NCBI GenBank assembly: GCA_017302105.1
Contig: JAFLCS010000002.1
Span: 127,001 to 191,000 of the forward strand
DNA from: Caulobacterales bacterium
GTDB taxonomy: Bacteria; Pseudomonadota; Alphaproteobacteria; Caulobacterales; Caulobacteraceae
DNA: 64,000 bases
Direction: 5' to 3'
The notes beneath the pieces are model-generated. The model searched no databases. It had not been told where the DNA came from and was given only the letters and a program-made list of their open reading frames with translations. The translations under genes were made by a program, and so were the position numbers. Below, one piece after another: positions 44,566 through 56,333 of the stretch (positions are counted from its first letter, which is position 1; each line of letters opens with the position of its first letter).

Positions 44566-45190
44566 CAGCGACTCCCACGACGAAAGGCGAGCCTAGCGAG
44601 GGGGTGGGGCTAAGGGAAGGCGCGGAAGGGACCGGAAACGGCCACGCGACCGTCCGGCATCGCCCGCAGCCTGCGCGATGACAGATTGAGGAAACCGGGG
44701 GCCAGAAACGGATCGAGGGGCGATGGCGCGGGCGGACCCGTGCTCATCGACCCCTCACCAAGTCCGGGTTGGACGTTGGTCCGTTACGGGTTGGAGGTCA
44801 CATTCTGTCGGCGGGCGGACCCGGCGTCTGAATGATCGTCCTGTCCTTTGCCTGGTCTTCCTCCTTGGCGAGTTTCCCCACCGGGTTTTGAAGTCCGCCT
44901 TCCCTCGGATTGCTCCTTGGTCGGGCCCGTCCCGGTTTCTCCAAGGTTCCCCCTGAAGTCCGTGGCCGGAGGCCGGTTTCGCCGCTTGAAGCCCGGGTCT
45001 CCCCGGATTTCCGCGCCGCGATGTCCGTCGGCAAGGACACGGTCTCGCGAAACCCGGCGGGTGGCAAGCGGGGGCGGGGCGGTGCAGGTGCGCGGATGGG
45101 GGATGGATGGTGGATAACCGCCCTGATCGGGGGGATGGGTTTTAGAAAACTGTCGTAATCCAGTCGGGTAGGTTGTCCCCAGAAATGCGG
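44566..45190. other. 625-bp region without a supportable gene
   Basis: Between the substrate-binding protein gene and the ABC-F gene, both on the minus strand. The middle part (44810-45060) has strong strand asymmetry, pyrimidine-rich on plus and purine-rich on minus, with repeated TGAAGTCCG and CCCGG blocks. Short frames exist on both strands, for example 44798-45067 minus and 44723-44956 plus, but none has a convincing start or composition. An untranslated RNA is possible. It does not match RNase P RNA, tmRNA or SRP RNA by their conserved blocks. Confidence 0.5.
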
Positions 45191-47071
<1,881 letters not shown>

Positions 47072-47306
47072 GGGGAGAGGGCCTAGGGATCAAGGAGTAG
47101 GGCTTAGGGAGGAGGGACATAGGCGTTGCGGACGCCGCTGTCTCCTCTCCCATCGCGAAGGCGATGGGGAGGTCGATCACACGCCGGACTTGATCCCAGG
47201 GAGGTCAGGCGGGGACTTCCCCTGGCGCACCGACCCAGCGAAGAGAGTCCGCTCCATCACTTCGAGGTCCTCCTCCCCATCGTAAATGGGGAGGAGACTG
47301 CCCGCG
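47072..47306. repeat. Intergenic gap with two palindromic elements
   Basis: It holds two hairpins: about 47142-47172 (CTCCTCTCCCATCGC with its near complement around GAAG) and 47270-47296, a perfect 11-5-11 repeat (CTCCTCCCCAT, CGTAA, ATGGGGAGGAG). They may terminate the convergent or upstream transcripts, but they lack T tracts and resemble the dispersed elements found inside genes elsewhere in the window. Confidence 0.65.
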
Positions 47307-49937
47307 TCATCGTACCGGACTGGAGTGCGCCGCTCCCCGGAAGATGGCGTTGAGGAACAGGACGTCCTGACCGTGCAGGAAGCCTCTGAAGGTGGGATCC
47401 TGGGTAAAGGCGATAACCTGGCCGCGGCCGACGCTGTTGGCCATGACATAGGGCTTGAAGGCGAGCTGGGCGCGGTTCTCGGCCCATAGGTGGCCGGCGA
47501 CTGGAAGTTCACTGGCCGAGACGTAGCGCAGGACGTTGGTGCCCTCGTCCTGGCGCAAGGGCTCGTAGATGGCCGAGCCTACAACCAGGACCGTCAGACG
47601 ATCCGGTAGGCCAGACGAGAGCCAGTGGCCGCGATCCACCTGAACCTGGGCCAGGACGCCGAGCACGGAATCCGGGGTCTGTTCGGCCGGGCGAGTCGCT
47701 TCAGCATAGGCGGTGGCGTCGGCAATGATGCGTGGATCATCAGCGGGGGCGGGGATCGGCTGACCGTCCTGGGACAGGAGCGGCTCGCGCGCGGTAGCCA
47801 GCATGGGGCTGTCACCGGCCATCATCAAATCGGCACCTGAGCCGATGCCGACGAGGGTTCCGCCGCGCTGGACCCAGGGGCGCAAGGAGGCGGCGAGGGC
47901 GGTGTCATAGCTGCCATAGGCATCTGGCAGGATCAGCACCTGGTAACGGCCGAGATCGGCGCGGGCCAGGTTCTCGGTGCGGATGATGGTGACCGGATAG
48001 CCGTAGCGGCGCTCCAGCACATAGCGAATGGCACCCGCTGAGTTCGGATCGGTGGGGTCATCCCAAGCCAGGGCGATGCGGACGGGCGGGATGATCGGCG
48101 AGCGGTCCGAGGCGAAGTTCGGCCCCTCGGTGACCCAGGTATCGGACAGGCCGATGGCCTCGGCTCCGGCCTCGCGGGCGATGGCGGCGACCTGGGCGTC
48201 GAAGTCGTCGGGCGATCCGGCGCGGCTGAGGATGACGGAGCCGGCCGGGAAGGCGCGGTCGCCGACGATGAAGGCGGCCTCGGGCGAGCGCACGCGGATG
48301 CCGGCCCGCAATGCGCGGGTCATGACGCCCATGGCCTGGGAGCCAGAGGTGACGACGTAGGCCACGGGGGACGGATCGCCGGTGACGGTACCCTCGATGC
48401 CGTCTGCGGAGACGGCGGTGGTCGCGACCGAGGGCGTGGAGCGGCATTGGAAGGCGTCGACACCATAGGAACCGGGCAGGGCCCAGGCGGTGATGTCATA
48501 GACCTCGGCGTACTGGCCCTGGTGGCGGCGGGCCTCCTGGGCCTGGACGAAGCCGTCGCGCATGGTGATGGACGGGTCCATCAGGACCTGGAGCAGGCGA
48601 CCCAGAGGTTGGCCCCGGCGGATGATGTAATCGCCGGCGCGGTAGGGGCGGCCGCAGGCGCTGAAGCCGTTCGTGGCGCGGGTGACCTCAATGCCCTGGC
48701 GGGCGAGCAGGGCGGCCAGGGCATCGGCCGAGCCGGGGTCCACGCCGCCGCGGGCCAGAATCCAGGAGCCGCCGCCGCCTTCAGCCACCGCCTGGCGGTA
48801 GTAGGCGGCAAAGTCCGACAGCAGACGCGCGCGATTGGCCGAGGCCGTGCGGATGGTTGAAAGCGAGGCCAGGAAGTGGTTGCGGACGGTGGTGCGGTAG
48901 GCCAGTTGCTCGCCGTTGGAGCGCCGAGCTACGAGGCCACGAGCCGAGCCCTGTTCGTAGGTCATGCCGACCGCGCCCAGATAGGACGGCCAGCCGTCGC
49001 CGTAGCCGGGATAGAAGGCGTCGAAGATCTCGCGCGTGTAATAGTCGATGCCTTCGCGGTCGAAGGTGGCGGCATTGCCGCGACCGAACAACTGGCGGGC
49101 GCGAAGCTGGGCCTCGGGCAGAAGCGGGTTCAACGGCTCGGCTTCGGGCGGGAAGAAGAAGGGATCGTCGGTGCCCATCTCGTGGGCATCGACCACGACC
49201 TGGGGCCGCCAGGAGAGCATCAGGGCGGAATGGCCGCGCGTCTCGGGCTGGGTCTGGGCGAACCAGTCGCGGTTCAGGTCGAACAGATAATGGTTGGGGC
49301 GCCCGGAAGGCCAGGGCTCGTCGCGCTCGGTGGACAGACGGTCGCCGTCAGGCTGGAGGCCCAGCGATTCATAATAGCGGCTCATGAAGCGGTCGCGCCC
49401 GTCCGGGTTCTGGGTCGGGACCATGACGACGACGACATTGTCGAGCCATTCGGCGACCTCAGGATCGCGCGAGGCCAACAGGTGCCGGGCGGCGGCCATG
49501 GCGGCCTCGGCCGGGCTGATCTCATTGCCGTGGACCGAATACATCAGCCAGACGACAACGGGCTGGTCGGCGGCGGGCGTGGCGGGACCGCTGCGCGGGT
49601 CGGTCAGGGCCACGGATGCTTCGCGAATGGCCGAGATGCGACGCAAGTTTGCTGCGGAGGTGATGATCGCATAGGGCAGGGGCCGCCCCTCCCAGGTCTC
49701 GCCGTAACGGCCCAGAATCATGCGGTCCGGCGCGGCGGCGGCCAGGGCCTCGAAATAGCGCAGGACATCGCCCGAACGGCTGAGGCGCTCGCCGAATTCG
49801 TAACCAAGTACCCGATCTGGTGTGGGGATGGCCGGATCGTAGGTCTGGCCATCGATCAGGTCGGCCGGTGGCCGCTGAGCGAGAGCCGGCAACGGCGACA
49901 GAACCAGAGCAAGCGCGACCAAGAGACGAGCGAACAT
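47307..49937 (-). CDS. M14-family zinc carboxypeptidase, secreted
   Basis: An 876-residue protein with signal peptide [21 protein letters not shown]. The M14 domain shows zinc ligands His136 and Glu139 in [40 protein letters not shown] with the third His, and the catalytic Glu in MTYEQGS. A long C-terminal part of about 500 residues has alternating strands and helices (class I glutamine amidotransferase-like flavodoxin fold is possible, near [15 protein letters not shown]). Relatives in Caulobacterales and Sphingomonadales are annotated as M14 peptidases, likely cleaving peptidoglycan or peptides. It is convergent with nothing; the gap on the 3' side has palindromic repeats. Confidence 0.88.
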   Translation of the reverse strand: MFARLLVALALVLSPLPALAQRPPADLIDGQTYDPAIPTPDRVLGYEFGERLSRSGDVLRYFEALAAAAPDRMILGRYGETWEGRPLPYAIITSAANLRRISAIREASVALTDPRSGPATPAADQPVVVWLMYSVHGNEISPAEAAMAAARHLLASRDPEVAEWLDNVVVVMVPTQNPDGRDRFMSRYYESLGLQPDGDRLSTERDEPWPSGRPNHYLFDLNRDWFAQTQPETRGHSALMLSWRPQVVVDAHEMGTDDPFFFPPEAEPLNPLLPEAQLRARQLFGRGNAATFDREGIDYYTREIFDAFYPGYGDGWPSYLGAVGMTYEQGSARGLVARRSNGEQLAYRTTVRNHFLASLSTIRTASANRARLLSDFAAYYRQAVAEGGGGSWILARGGVDPGSADALAALLARQGIEVTRATNGFSACGRPYRAGDYIIRRGQPLGRLLQVLMDPSITMRDGFVQAQEARRHQGQYAEVYDITAWALPGSYGVDAFQCRSTPSVATTAVSADGIEGTVTGDPSPVAYVVTSGSQAMGVMTRALRAGIRVRSPEAAFIVGDRAFPAGSVILSRAGSPDDFDAQVAAIAREAGAEAIGLSDTWVTEGPNFASDRSPIIPPVRIALAWDDPTDPNSAGAIRYVLERRYGYPVTIIRTENLARADLGRYQVLILPDAYGSYDTALAASLRPWVQRGGTLVGIGSGADLMMAGDSPMLATAREPLLSQDGQPIPAPADDPRIIADATAYAEATRPAEQTPDSVLGVLAQVQVDRGHWLSSGLPDRLTVLVVGSAIYEPLRQDEGTNVLRYVSASELPVAGHLWAENRAQLAFKPYVMANSVGRGQVIAFTQDPTFRGFLHGQDVLFLNAIFRGAAHSSPVR

Positions 49938-50105
49938 GAAACCCCCCAGGAACCAGGGCGTCAGTTAGTCCGGTGCGGGTCAGACCAGCAAGAGGCAGCG
50001 GGGATAGGGGGACGACGCATTGCGATCTTCCAGGATTGTCGATTGCGATGCGGCTGGTCCGGTTGGCGGGGACAAGGCCAGTGTGCCGGTGTATGGAGCG
50101 CCGCC

Positions 50106-50558
50106 ATGAAACCGTTCTGGGAAACCAAACAGCTGCACGCGATGACGGAGGCGGAGTGGGAATCGCTCTGCGACGGATGTGGTCTGTGCTGTCTGGTCAG
50201 GTTCGAGGATGAGGAAACGCTGGAGGTCATTCCAACGCGGGTGCATTGCAAGCTGTTCGATCCACAGCTTTGTCGCTGTTCGGATTATGAGAACCGCAAG
50301 GCCACGGTGCCCGATTGCATCAAGTTGACGCCGTTCAACGTCGAGGCCCTGGAGTGGATGCCGAAGTCCTGCGCCTATCGGCGGCTGCACGAGGGGCGAG
50401 GTCTGGCCTGGTGGCACCCGCTGGTGTCGGGCGATCCAGAGACGGTTCATAAGGCCGGCATCAGCGTGCGCGGCGAGACGATTTCCGAGACGACGCTGGC
50501 CGATCCCGAAGACGCGCTGGACTATGCGGCCTGGGATCTGGTTGATGAGCGGGGCTGA
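50106..50558 (+). CDS. UPF0260 (YcgN-like) cysteine-cluster protein
   Basis: A 150-residue protein, ATG 50106; the open frame extends far upstream but only as a shadow of the carboxypeptidase gene. The family motif [12 protein letters not shown] at residues about 23-34, then [24 protein letters not shown] and [11 protein letters not shown] give eight or more cysteines, typical for the CxxCxxCC family (YkgJ/UPF0260), probably metal or Fe-S binding. Function unknown. Confidence 0.9.
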   Translation: MKPFWETKQLHAMTEAEWESLCDGCGLCCLVRFEDEETLEVIPTRVHCKLFDPQLCRCSDYENRKATVPDCIKLTPFNVEALEWMPKSCAYRRLHEGRGLAWWHPLVSGDPETVHKAGISVRGETISETTLADPEDALDYAAWDLVDERG

Positions 50559-50597
50559 TACACGTTTTCAGCGAACGCGGTCTGGCGTGATAACCTT

Positions 50598-53441
50598 ATG
50601 TTGGGGGTTGCTTGGCAGGTTTCATTGAAACGGACCTCCCAGATGCCTTCTTCGCGTACGACGACATCGTTGAATCGGCTAACCAGCGTCGCTGCGACGC
50701 TGTTTGAGGCCCCCGGCGCGACGGTTGTCCTCGTCGGTGCGGACGGCCTGACATTGAGTGGCAATACAAACGTCTGTCGTGATGAGGCCCCCCGCAAGGC
50801 GAGCTTCACTGATGCGGCCGTGGCCATGGGGCCCGGGGCGGTTCTGGTGGTCGAGAATGCCGCCGAGGACGAGCGGTTCAGGGACGCAGAGCCCGTCTGC
50901 GGGCCGAACCATATCCGCTTTTATGCCGGGGCCGTGATCAGCCTGAAGGACGGCACGCCTGCCGGCGCGATCTGCGTGCTCGACATCTTCCCCCGAGAGC
51001 GTCCGGGTGATGACAAGCTGGAGGCGCTGAAGCGGCTGGCCGAAATGGCCGCAGATATTCTGGACAATGATGCCGAGATCGGTCGCCAGCGCGAAGAGCT
51101 GGCGATGATCAAACTGGCAGAGGCGATGTCCAGTGTCGGTCACTGGCGCATGGATTTCGTGACCCGCGAAGTGACGTGGTCCGATGCCGTGTACCGCATC
51201 TATGGACTGGATCGCGAGACGTTCATCCCGACCGCAGACTCGGTCATTGCGGCGTTCCACCCGGATGACCAGGAGGAGGTCCGCAATCAGCTCCGGCAGG
51301 TCGCGGTGAACGGCGGCGAGGTTCAATCCGAGCCTCGACTGGTCCGCCCCGACGGTGAAATCCGGCGCGTGCAGTCGCGGGCAACTGCCGAGTTCGGACT
51401 GGACGGCAAGGCCAAGACCCTGTTCGGCGTGGTCCGTGATGTGACCGAGGAGCGCGGTGCAATGGATCTGATCCGGCGCAGTGAGGCCCGATATCGTCTG
51501 CTCGCCGACAATACGGCGGACGTCATCACCCGGATCCGGCGCGACGGCAGCAGCAAATACATCTCGCCGGCGGTTGAAACCCTTCTCGGCTGGCGTTCGG
51601 AGGAGATGACCGGCCAGATCCGCGACTACATTCATCCGGATGATATCGACGATGTCGTGGGGGCCATGGTCGGCTCCATGGCCGCTCCCGAGCGCAAGGC
51701 CGTCATCCACCGGGCACGCCACAAGGCGGGGCATTATGTGTGGGTCGAGAGCAGTTTTCAGCGGATCCCGACCCAGCCCGGGCAGGCCGAGGAAGCCGTC
51801 GTTGTCATCCGAGACATCGCCCAGCGCAAGGCCCTTGAAGACCAGCTGCAGGCCGCGCTTGACCAGGCCCGTGAGAGCGAGGCTCGATACCGGCTGCTGA
51901 CGGATCGATCCGAGGACGTCATCGCCACCTACGGCTACGACATGAAGGTCACCTATGTGTCTCCTGCCGTCGAGAAAATCACAGGGATTCCGCCCGAAGA
52001 AATTCTTGGGACGCCAGTGACCCGGCTGATCCACCCTGAAGATGTGTCAGAGACCATCGAACGGTTGGCGACATTCATCCGTGAGAACCCCGACAAGGAC
52101 ATTTTCTCCCAGACCTACAGAGCGTTCACACGCGATGGCGATACTCGCCACTTCGAAACCCGCACCCGCATCGTGCGCGACGACAAGGGACGTGTGAAGG
52201 AAATCCAGGATGTCGTGCGCGACGTCACCGAGACGCGTCGCCTGGAGGAGGAACTGCGCGAAGCCCTGATGGAGGCCGAGGCGGCCGGACAGGCCAAGGC
52301 CGAGTTTCTGGCCAATATGAGCCACGAGCTGAGGACGCCATTGACTAGCGTCGTGGGCTTCGCGGGGCTGCTCAAGGGAAGCCAGCACCTGTCGGTTGAA
52401 GACCGTCGCCATGTCGACCGTATCGCCACCGGCAGTGAGGTGCTGCTGAGCGTCATCAACGACATTCTCGACTACTCCAAGCTGGAGGCCGAGGCGCTGG
52501 AGGTGGATCCGCAGCCGTTCCACGTCTGGGACTTTGCTCATGGTGCGGGTGACCTGATGGAGGCGCAGCGCGCCGCCAAGGGGCTGGACCTGAAGATCGA
52601 TATTGCCGCGTCGGTTCCCGAGATCCTGCGCGGCGATGCCGGACGTCTGCGCCAGGTGACCCTGAACTTCCTGTCCAATGCCATGAAATTCACGACGCGA
52701 GGCGACGTGCGGCTGGATCTGTCAGGCCGAACCGATGAGGCGGGCACCTGGTGGCTGAAGGTCGCGGTGACGGACACCGGAATCGGAATTGTGCCGGAGA
52801 AGCTGGACACCCTGTTCGAACGCTTCACCCAGGCGGACCAGTCCACCACACGGAATTTCGGCGGCACTGGGCTCGGCCTGGCCATATCCAAGCGCCTGGT
52901 GGAGGCGATGGGTGGCCAGATCGGGGTTACGAGCGAGCCGGGTGTCGGTTCGACCTTCTGGTTTGAGGTTCCGCTGAGCGAGGCCGATGCCGCGCCTTCG
53001 GCTCCGGTCGAGACCGTGGTGACGTCGGAACGTCGCGCGCGGATTCTGGTCGCCGACGATGCTCCGGCGAACCGCGAACTGGTCGGGGCCATCCTCGGTC
53101 AGCTGGGAATCCAGACCGAGGTGGCAGGCAATGGTTTTGAGGCCCTCGCCGCCGTCCAGGTGGCAGACTACGACCTGGTCCTGATGGATATGCATATGCC
53201 GGAAATGGACGGGCTGGAGGCGACGCGCAGCATCCGGGCGCTGGGTGGTGACTTCGTTCGCCTGCCGATCATCGCCCTGACGGCGAACGTGCAGCGCGAG
53301 CAGATTCAGACCTGCCTGGATGCAGGTATGGACGGACACGTCGGCAAGCCGATCAATATCGCCGAGCTGGCGGCGGCGGTGGCACACTGGCTGGAGCCGA
53401 CTGCGCGCGACGCACCGAGCGAGGGCGTCGTGGTAGCCTGA
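50598..53441 (+). CDS. Hybrid histidine kinase: GAF, PAS repeats, HisKA, HATPase, receiver
   Basis: A 947-residue cytoplasmic hybrid kinase with no membrane helices. In order: a GAF-like domain (residues about 30-170), PAS/PAC domains (about 180-300, 305-420 and 430-555, the last two with YRLLADNTADVI and YRLLTDRSEDVI), HisKA with His576 in FLANMSHELRTPLTSV, HATPase_c with NFLSNAMKF, DTGIGI and GTGLGLAISKRLVEAMGG, then a receiver domain with Asp864 in LVLMDMHMPEMDG. Start uncertain: ATG 50643 is closer to the family N-terminus. It stands directly upstream of the GTA cluster (149 bp), a place usually held by the terminase gene. Signal and partner are unknown. Confidence 0.9.
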   Translation: MLGVAWQVSLKRTSQMPSSRTTTSLNRLTSVAATLFEAPGATVVLVGADGLTLSGNTNVCRDEAPRKASFTDAAVAMGPGAVLVVENAAEDERFRDAEPVCGPNHIRFYAGAVISLKDGTPAGAICVLDIFPRERPGDDKLEALKRLAEMAADILDNDAEIGRQREELAMIKLAEAMSSVGHWRMDFVTREVTWSDAVYRIYGLDRETFIPTADSVIAAFHPDDQEEVRNQLRQVAVNGGEVQSEPRLVRPDGEIRRVQSRATAEFGLDGKAKTLFGVVRDVTEERGAMDLIRRSEARYRLLADNTADVITRIRRDGSSKYISPAVETLLGWRSEEMTGQIRDYIHPDDIDDVVGAMVGSMAAPERKAVIHRARHKAGHYVWVESSFQRIPTQPGQAEEAVVVIRDIAQRKALEDQLQAALDQARESEARYRLLTDRSEDVIATYGYDMKVTYVSPAVEKITGIPPEEILGTPVTRLIHPEDVSETIERLATFIRENPDKDIFSQTYRAFTRDGDTRHFETRTRIVRDDKGRVKEIQDVVRDVTETRRLEEELREALMEAEAAGQAKAEFLANMSHELRTPLTSVVGFAGLLKGSQHLSVEDRRHVDRIATGSEVLLSVINDILDYSKLEAEALEVDPQPFHVWDFAHGAGDLMEAQRAAKGLDLKIDIAASVPEILRGDAGRLRQVTLNFLSNAMKFTTRGDVRLDLSGRTDEAGTWWLKVAVTDTGIGIVPEKLDTLFERFTQADQSTTRNFGGTGLGLAISKRLVEAMGGQIGVTSEPGVGSTFWFEVPLSEADAAPSAPVETVVTSERRARILVADDAPANRELVGAILGQLGIQTEVAGNGFEALAAVQVADYDLVLMDMHMPEMDGLEATRSIRALGGDFVRLPIIALTANVQREQIQTCLDAGMDGHVGKPINIAELAAAVAHWLEPTARDAPSEGVVVA

Positions 53442-53590
53442 ACGACGGTTAGCGCCCCTATCTGCCCGATAGAATGCTTTTCGATTCAAGGGCATTGCAT
53501 TCTTTGATCGTATATCGTCCACGCGGCCCACTGGTCGGATAGGATTGTTGCAGGCTCGAGAGCTGGGCCTGAAGCACCCCGGAGATGGCG
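53442..53590 (+). promoter_or_regulatory. Region ahead of the GTA portal gene
   Basis: 149 bases holding an inverted repeat AGAATGC (53471-53477) and GCATTCT (53497-53503), followed by TTTG, and a GGAG ribosome site at 53581-53584. It could be the terminator of the kinase gene, or contain the GTA promoter. No sigma hexamers are clear. Confidence 0.35.
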
Positions 53591-54739
53591 ATGTTCGATT
53601 GGCGGCGGCCGTTTGGCCGACGGCGCGAGGCTGCGTCTGAAACCAAGGCGAGCGCAGTCGGGCGGGTCATCGCCTTTTCTCATGTCGGACGGCCCGTTTG
53701 GACGCCACGCGACTATTCCAGCCTCGCAAGGGAGGGCTTCGCCTGCAACCCGGTCGTCTATCGATGTATCCGCCTGATCGCCGAGGCGGCGGCCAGTGTG
53801 CCGCTGGCGGTGTTCGACGGTGAGGCAAGGCGCGACGATCATCCGCTGGTCGCTCGGCTGGAACGACCGAACCCGGAGCAGTCCCGACAGGAGCTGTTCG
53901 AACAGATGTTCGGATATCTGCAGACGGCAGGGAACGCCTATCTGGAAGCTGTCGATGACGGTGGCGGCGAATTCTACGCCCTGAGGCCCGACCGCGTGCG
54001 GGTCGTGCCGGGCGCAAACGGATGGCCGGCGGCCTATGACTATACGGCGGGGGCACTGACGCGGCGGCTCGTGCGCGCGGCCGACGGGTTCTCGCCGGTG
54101 CTGCACCTGAAGCTATTCAATCCAATCGACGACTGGTACGGGGCTTCGCCTCTGGAGGCCGCTGCCTGGGCGGTGGACGTGCACAATGCCTCGGCGGCCT
54201 GGAACAAGGCGTTGCTGGACAATCAGGCGCGGCCAAGCGGAGCGCTGGTCTTCGGAGGCGGGCACTTGAGTCCGGAGCAGTTCCAGTCGCTGAAGGACGA
54301 GCTGGAGGCGAACTACACGGGGGCCGCCAATGCGGGTCGGCCGATGCTGCTGGAAGGTGGGTTGGAGTGGACGCCGATGGCGCTCAGCCCGCAAGACCTG
54401 GACCATATCGAGGGCAAGCACGCGGCGGCGCGCGAAATCGCTCTGGCGTTCGGGGTGCCGCCGCAACTGCTGGGGATACCCGGTGACAACACCTATCAGA
54501 ATTTCCGTGAAGCCCAGGGCGCGTTCTGGCGACAGACCATCGTGCCGCTGGTCGGCAAGACGGCGGGTGCGTTGACGGCCTGGCTGGCTCCGCGCTGGCC
54601 GGTTGTGACGATCCGACCGGACCTGGATGGGGTGCCGGGGCTGGCGAGCGAGCGGGAGGCCCTGTGGGCGCGCCTGGAGGCGGCCAGCTTCCTGACGCCG
54701 GAGGAACGGCGACGAATGGCGGGCTTGAGTGGTGAGTGA
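53591..54739 (+). CDS. GTA portal protein (HK97-type)
   Basis: A 382-residue protein starting at ATG 53591 with GGAG 6 bases upstream (ATG 53585 also in frame). Markers of the HK97/GTA portal family: FACNPVVYRCIRLIAEAAASVP (in parts), LFEQMFGYLQTAGNAYLEAV, HLKLFNPIDDWYGASPLEAAAWAV, AAREIALAFGVPPQLLGIPGDNTYQNF (in parts). The portal is the dodecameric gate through which DNA enters the head. It is the first gene of the cluster; no terminase is seen upstream. Confidence 0.93.
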   Translation: MFDWRRPFGRRREAASETKASAVGRVIAFSHVGRPVWTPRDYSSLAREGFACNPVVYRCIRLIAEAAASVPLAVFDGEARRDDHPLVARLERPNPEQSRQELFEQMFGYLQTAGNAYLEAVDDGGGEFYALRPDRVRVVPGANGWPAAYDYTAGALTRRLVRAADGFSPVLHLKLFNPIDDWYGASPLEAAAWAVDVHNASAAWNKALLDNQARPSGALVFGGGHLSPEQFQSLKDELEANYTGAANAGRPMLLEGGLEWTPMALSPQDLDHIEGKHAAAREIALAFGVPPQLLGIPGDNTYQNFREAQGAFWRQTIVPLVGKTAGALTAWLAPRWPVVTIRPDLDGVPGLASEREALWARLEAASFLTPEERRRMAGLSGE

Positions 54740-54795
54740 CGTCGTTACGGGGCCTCACTGACACCCCGAGGTCACCTGGCAGCGGAGCGGATAAC

Positions 54796-55032
54796 ATGAC
54801 GAACGACATGACCAGGCGGTGGCCCGCCGCAGTGCTGGTGGCGGTGGCCATTCAGGCTGCGGCGGCGCTGATGTGGGCGGGCGGGGCGTCGGCGCGGATC
54901 GCGGCACTGGAGGCACGAGCTGAGCGGCAAGGGACCGTGATCGAGCGGCTGGCGCGGCTGGAGGAACAGGCGCTGGCGACGCGCGCCGCGGTCGAGCGGA
55001 TGGAGCGGGCGATGGAGGGCGGCGGTGACTGA
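54796..55032 (+). CDS. GTA small membrane-segment protein (g3.5-like)
   Basis: A 78-residue protein from ATG 54796 with GGAG upstream: one hydrophobic helix (WPAAVLVAVAIQAAAALMWAG), then a charged coiled coil (ARIAALEARAERQGTVIERLARLEEQ, in parts). By position between portal and protease it corresponds to GTA g3.5. It overlaps the protease gene by 8 bases. Function in the particle is unknown. Confidence 0.75.
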   Translation: MTNDMTRRWPAAVLVAVAIQAAAALMWAGGASARIAALEARAERQGTVIERLARLEEQALATRAAVERMERAMEGGGD

Positions 55033-55432
55033 GGCCGTCCAGATCCAGGGATACGCCTCGCTATGGGGCATCGCCGACCTGAACCGAGATGTGACGATGA
55101 AGGGGTGTTTCGACGCCAGCCTGATCGCGCGCGGCGCGGCGGGGGTGCGGATGCTGCACCAACATGAGGACGCGCCGATCGGAGTTTGGGATGAAATGTG
55201 CGAGGACGAGCGTGGACTGTTTGTGAGCGGCCGGGTGATGGACTGGTCGGCGCAGGGCCGGCTGTGCCAGGCCCTGGTCCGGGCCGGGGCTCTGGACGGG
55301 CTGTCGATCGGGTTCCGGGCGGTGACGGCGCGCCGGGACGGGCCCTTGCGGGTGCTGAGCGCAGTGGACCTGTGGGAGGTGTCGCTGGTGACGTTTCCAA
55401 TGCTGCCGGGAGCGAGGCTGGAGGCGGCCTAG
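55025..55432 (+). CDS. GTA prohead protease (HK97 U35-type)
   Basis: A 135-residue protein starting at GTG 55025 in an overlap with g3.5, GGAGGG ahead. It matches the HK97-family prohead protease: YASLWGIADLNRDVTMKGCFD, MLHQHEDAPIGVWDE with the catalytic His, GLSIGFRA with Ser, and DLWEVSLVTFPM. It cleaves the capsid scaffold domain during head maturation. Its stop shares CTAG with the antisense gene that follows. Confidence 0.92.
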   Translation: MTEAVQIQGYASLWGIADLNRDVTMKGCFDASLIARGAAGVRMLHQHEDAPIGVWDEMCEDERGLFVSGRVMDWSAQGRLCQALVRAGALDGLSIGFRAVTARRDGPLRVLSAVDLWEVSLVTFPMLPGARLEAA

Positions 55433-56214
55433 CCCATCAACCGTTCGCGGCGGTTGGCGAAGGCCTGTTCCATGCGCTTGAAGCCCATGCCCTTGGTCAT
55501 GGCGCGGCCGATCCAGAAGGCGGCGATGAAGGCTAGAACGACCGGTACGCGCAGGAGGGTCCAGGCCAGGAAGGCCACGGACAGGACGACGACCCAGATG
55601 GCCAGTTTGAGCAGGCCTTTTGCAGCGGCTTCGCCGGCGTTCTCAAGCGCCTGCTCGGTGCGTGTGGGCGGCAGGATCACGCCGGACTGAACCGGCACGG
55701 CGGTGCGGCGCTGGACGGCGACCGGGGGCGGGACGGTCTGGATGACGACGCCCCGGCCGGGCAGGCCGGCGGTGGAGGTCGGGGCCTTGCGAACCAGGCG
55801 CGCATCGAGCGGGCGCGAGCGGCCCTCGGCGTCGAGATAGAAGAGCTGGTCGAAGCGGACGGTTGCAAAGTCGATATGCGAGACGTCCTGGCCATAGGCG
55901 TCGGCGATCAGGGCGACGAGGCGACCGCGCCGGAGTTGAAGTTGGAAGGATACGGGCTCGGCCACACCGTCCAGGACGGCGTGGACCGAGCCGAAGACGC
56001 CGCTCTGGCCGCGGGTGCGGCCAGGCCGCAGCGAGGCCATGGCGGTGCGGCGCACGAAGCCGGACAGGCCCTGAAACCAGCGACCGGGCCGGGCCTCGTC
56101 GGCCAGACCCTCAAGCTCGGGAAAGTCGGGCGCCAGCTCCCACGACAGGGCGCGCATGGCCGCGCGCTCGAGCGGGGAGAAGGGCGGAACAGGCTGGGCG
56201 GCGCGGCGGGTCAA
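55429..56214 (-). CDS. Membrane protein of unknown function, antisense inside GTA cluster
   Basis: A 261-residue protein: a soluble N-terminal domain (PLERAAMRALSWELAPDF, beta-rich VRRTAMASL) and near the C-terminus two hydrophobic helices (LLKLAIWVVVLSVAFLAWTLL and VPVVLAFIAAFWIGRAM). No signal peptide. No family recognised. It lies between the protease and capsid genes on the opposite strand, overlapping the protease stop by 4 bases, and has no obvious link to phage function. A foreign gene carried in the cluster is possible. Confidence 0.72.
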   Translation of the reverse strand: MTRRAAQPVPPFSPLERAAMRALSWELAPDFPELEGLADEARPGRWFQGLSGFVRRTAMASLRPGRTRGQSGVFGSVHAVLDGVAEPVSFQLQLRRGRLVALIADAYGQDVSHIDFATVRFDQLFYLDAEGRSRPLDARLVRKAPTSTAGLPGRGVVIQTVPPPVAVQRRTAVPVQSGVILPPTRTEQALENAGEAAAKGLLKLAIWVVVLSVAFLAWTLLRVPVVLAFIAAFWIGRAMTKGMGFKRMEQAFANRRERLMG

Positions 56215-56263
56215 GTCGGGCTCCTAGACTAGCCGGGAGAACTCATCGGGGCGCCCAGTGCGA

Positions 56264-56316
56264 CCCCTCATCCGACCCCGCTTTGCGGGGCCACCTTCTC
56301 TCGCAAGGGGAGAAGG
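56264..56316. repeat. Two-hairpin palindromic element upstream of the capsid gene
   Basis: CCCCTCATCC then GACCCCGCTTTGCGGGGCC (hairpin 1) and CTTCTCTCGCAAGGGGAGAAG (hairpin 2, near-complement arms), ending 17 bases before the capsid ATG. Elements of this sort recur in alphaproteobacterial intergenic DNA. Confidence 0.65.
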
Positions 56317-56333
56317 ATCAACCAGGGACGACC

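Noticed and set aside
48876-50106. Upstream extension of the UPF0260 frame
   Set aside because: The first 410 codons lie antisense to the M14 carboxypeptidase and have no motifs. The family begins at ATG 50106.
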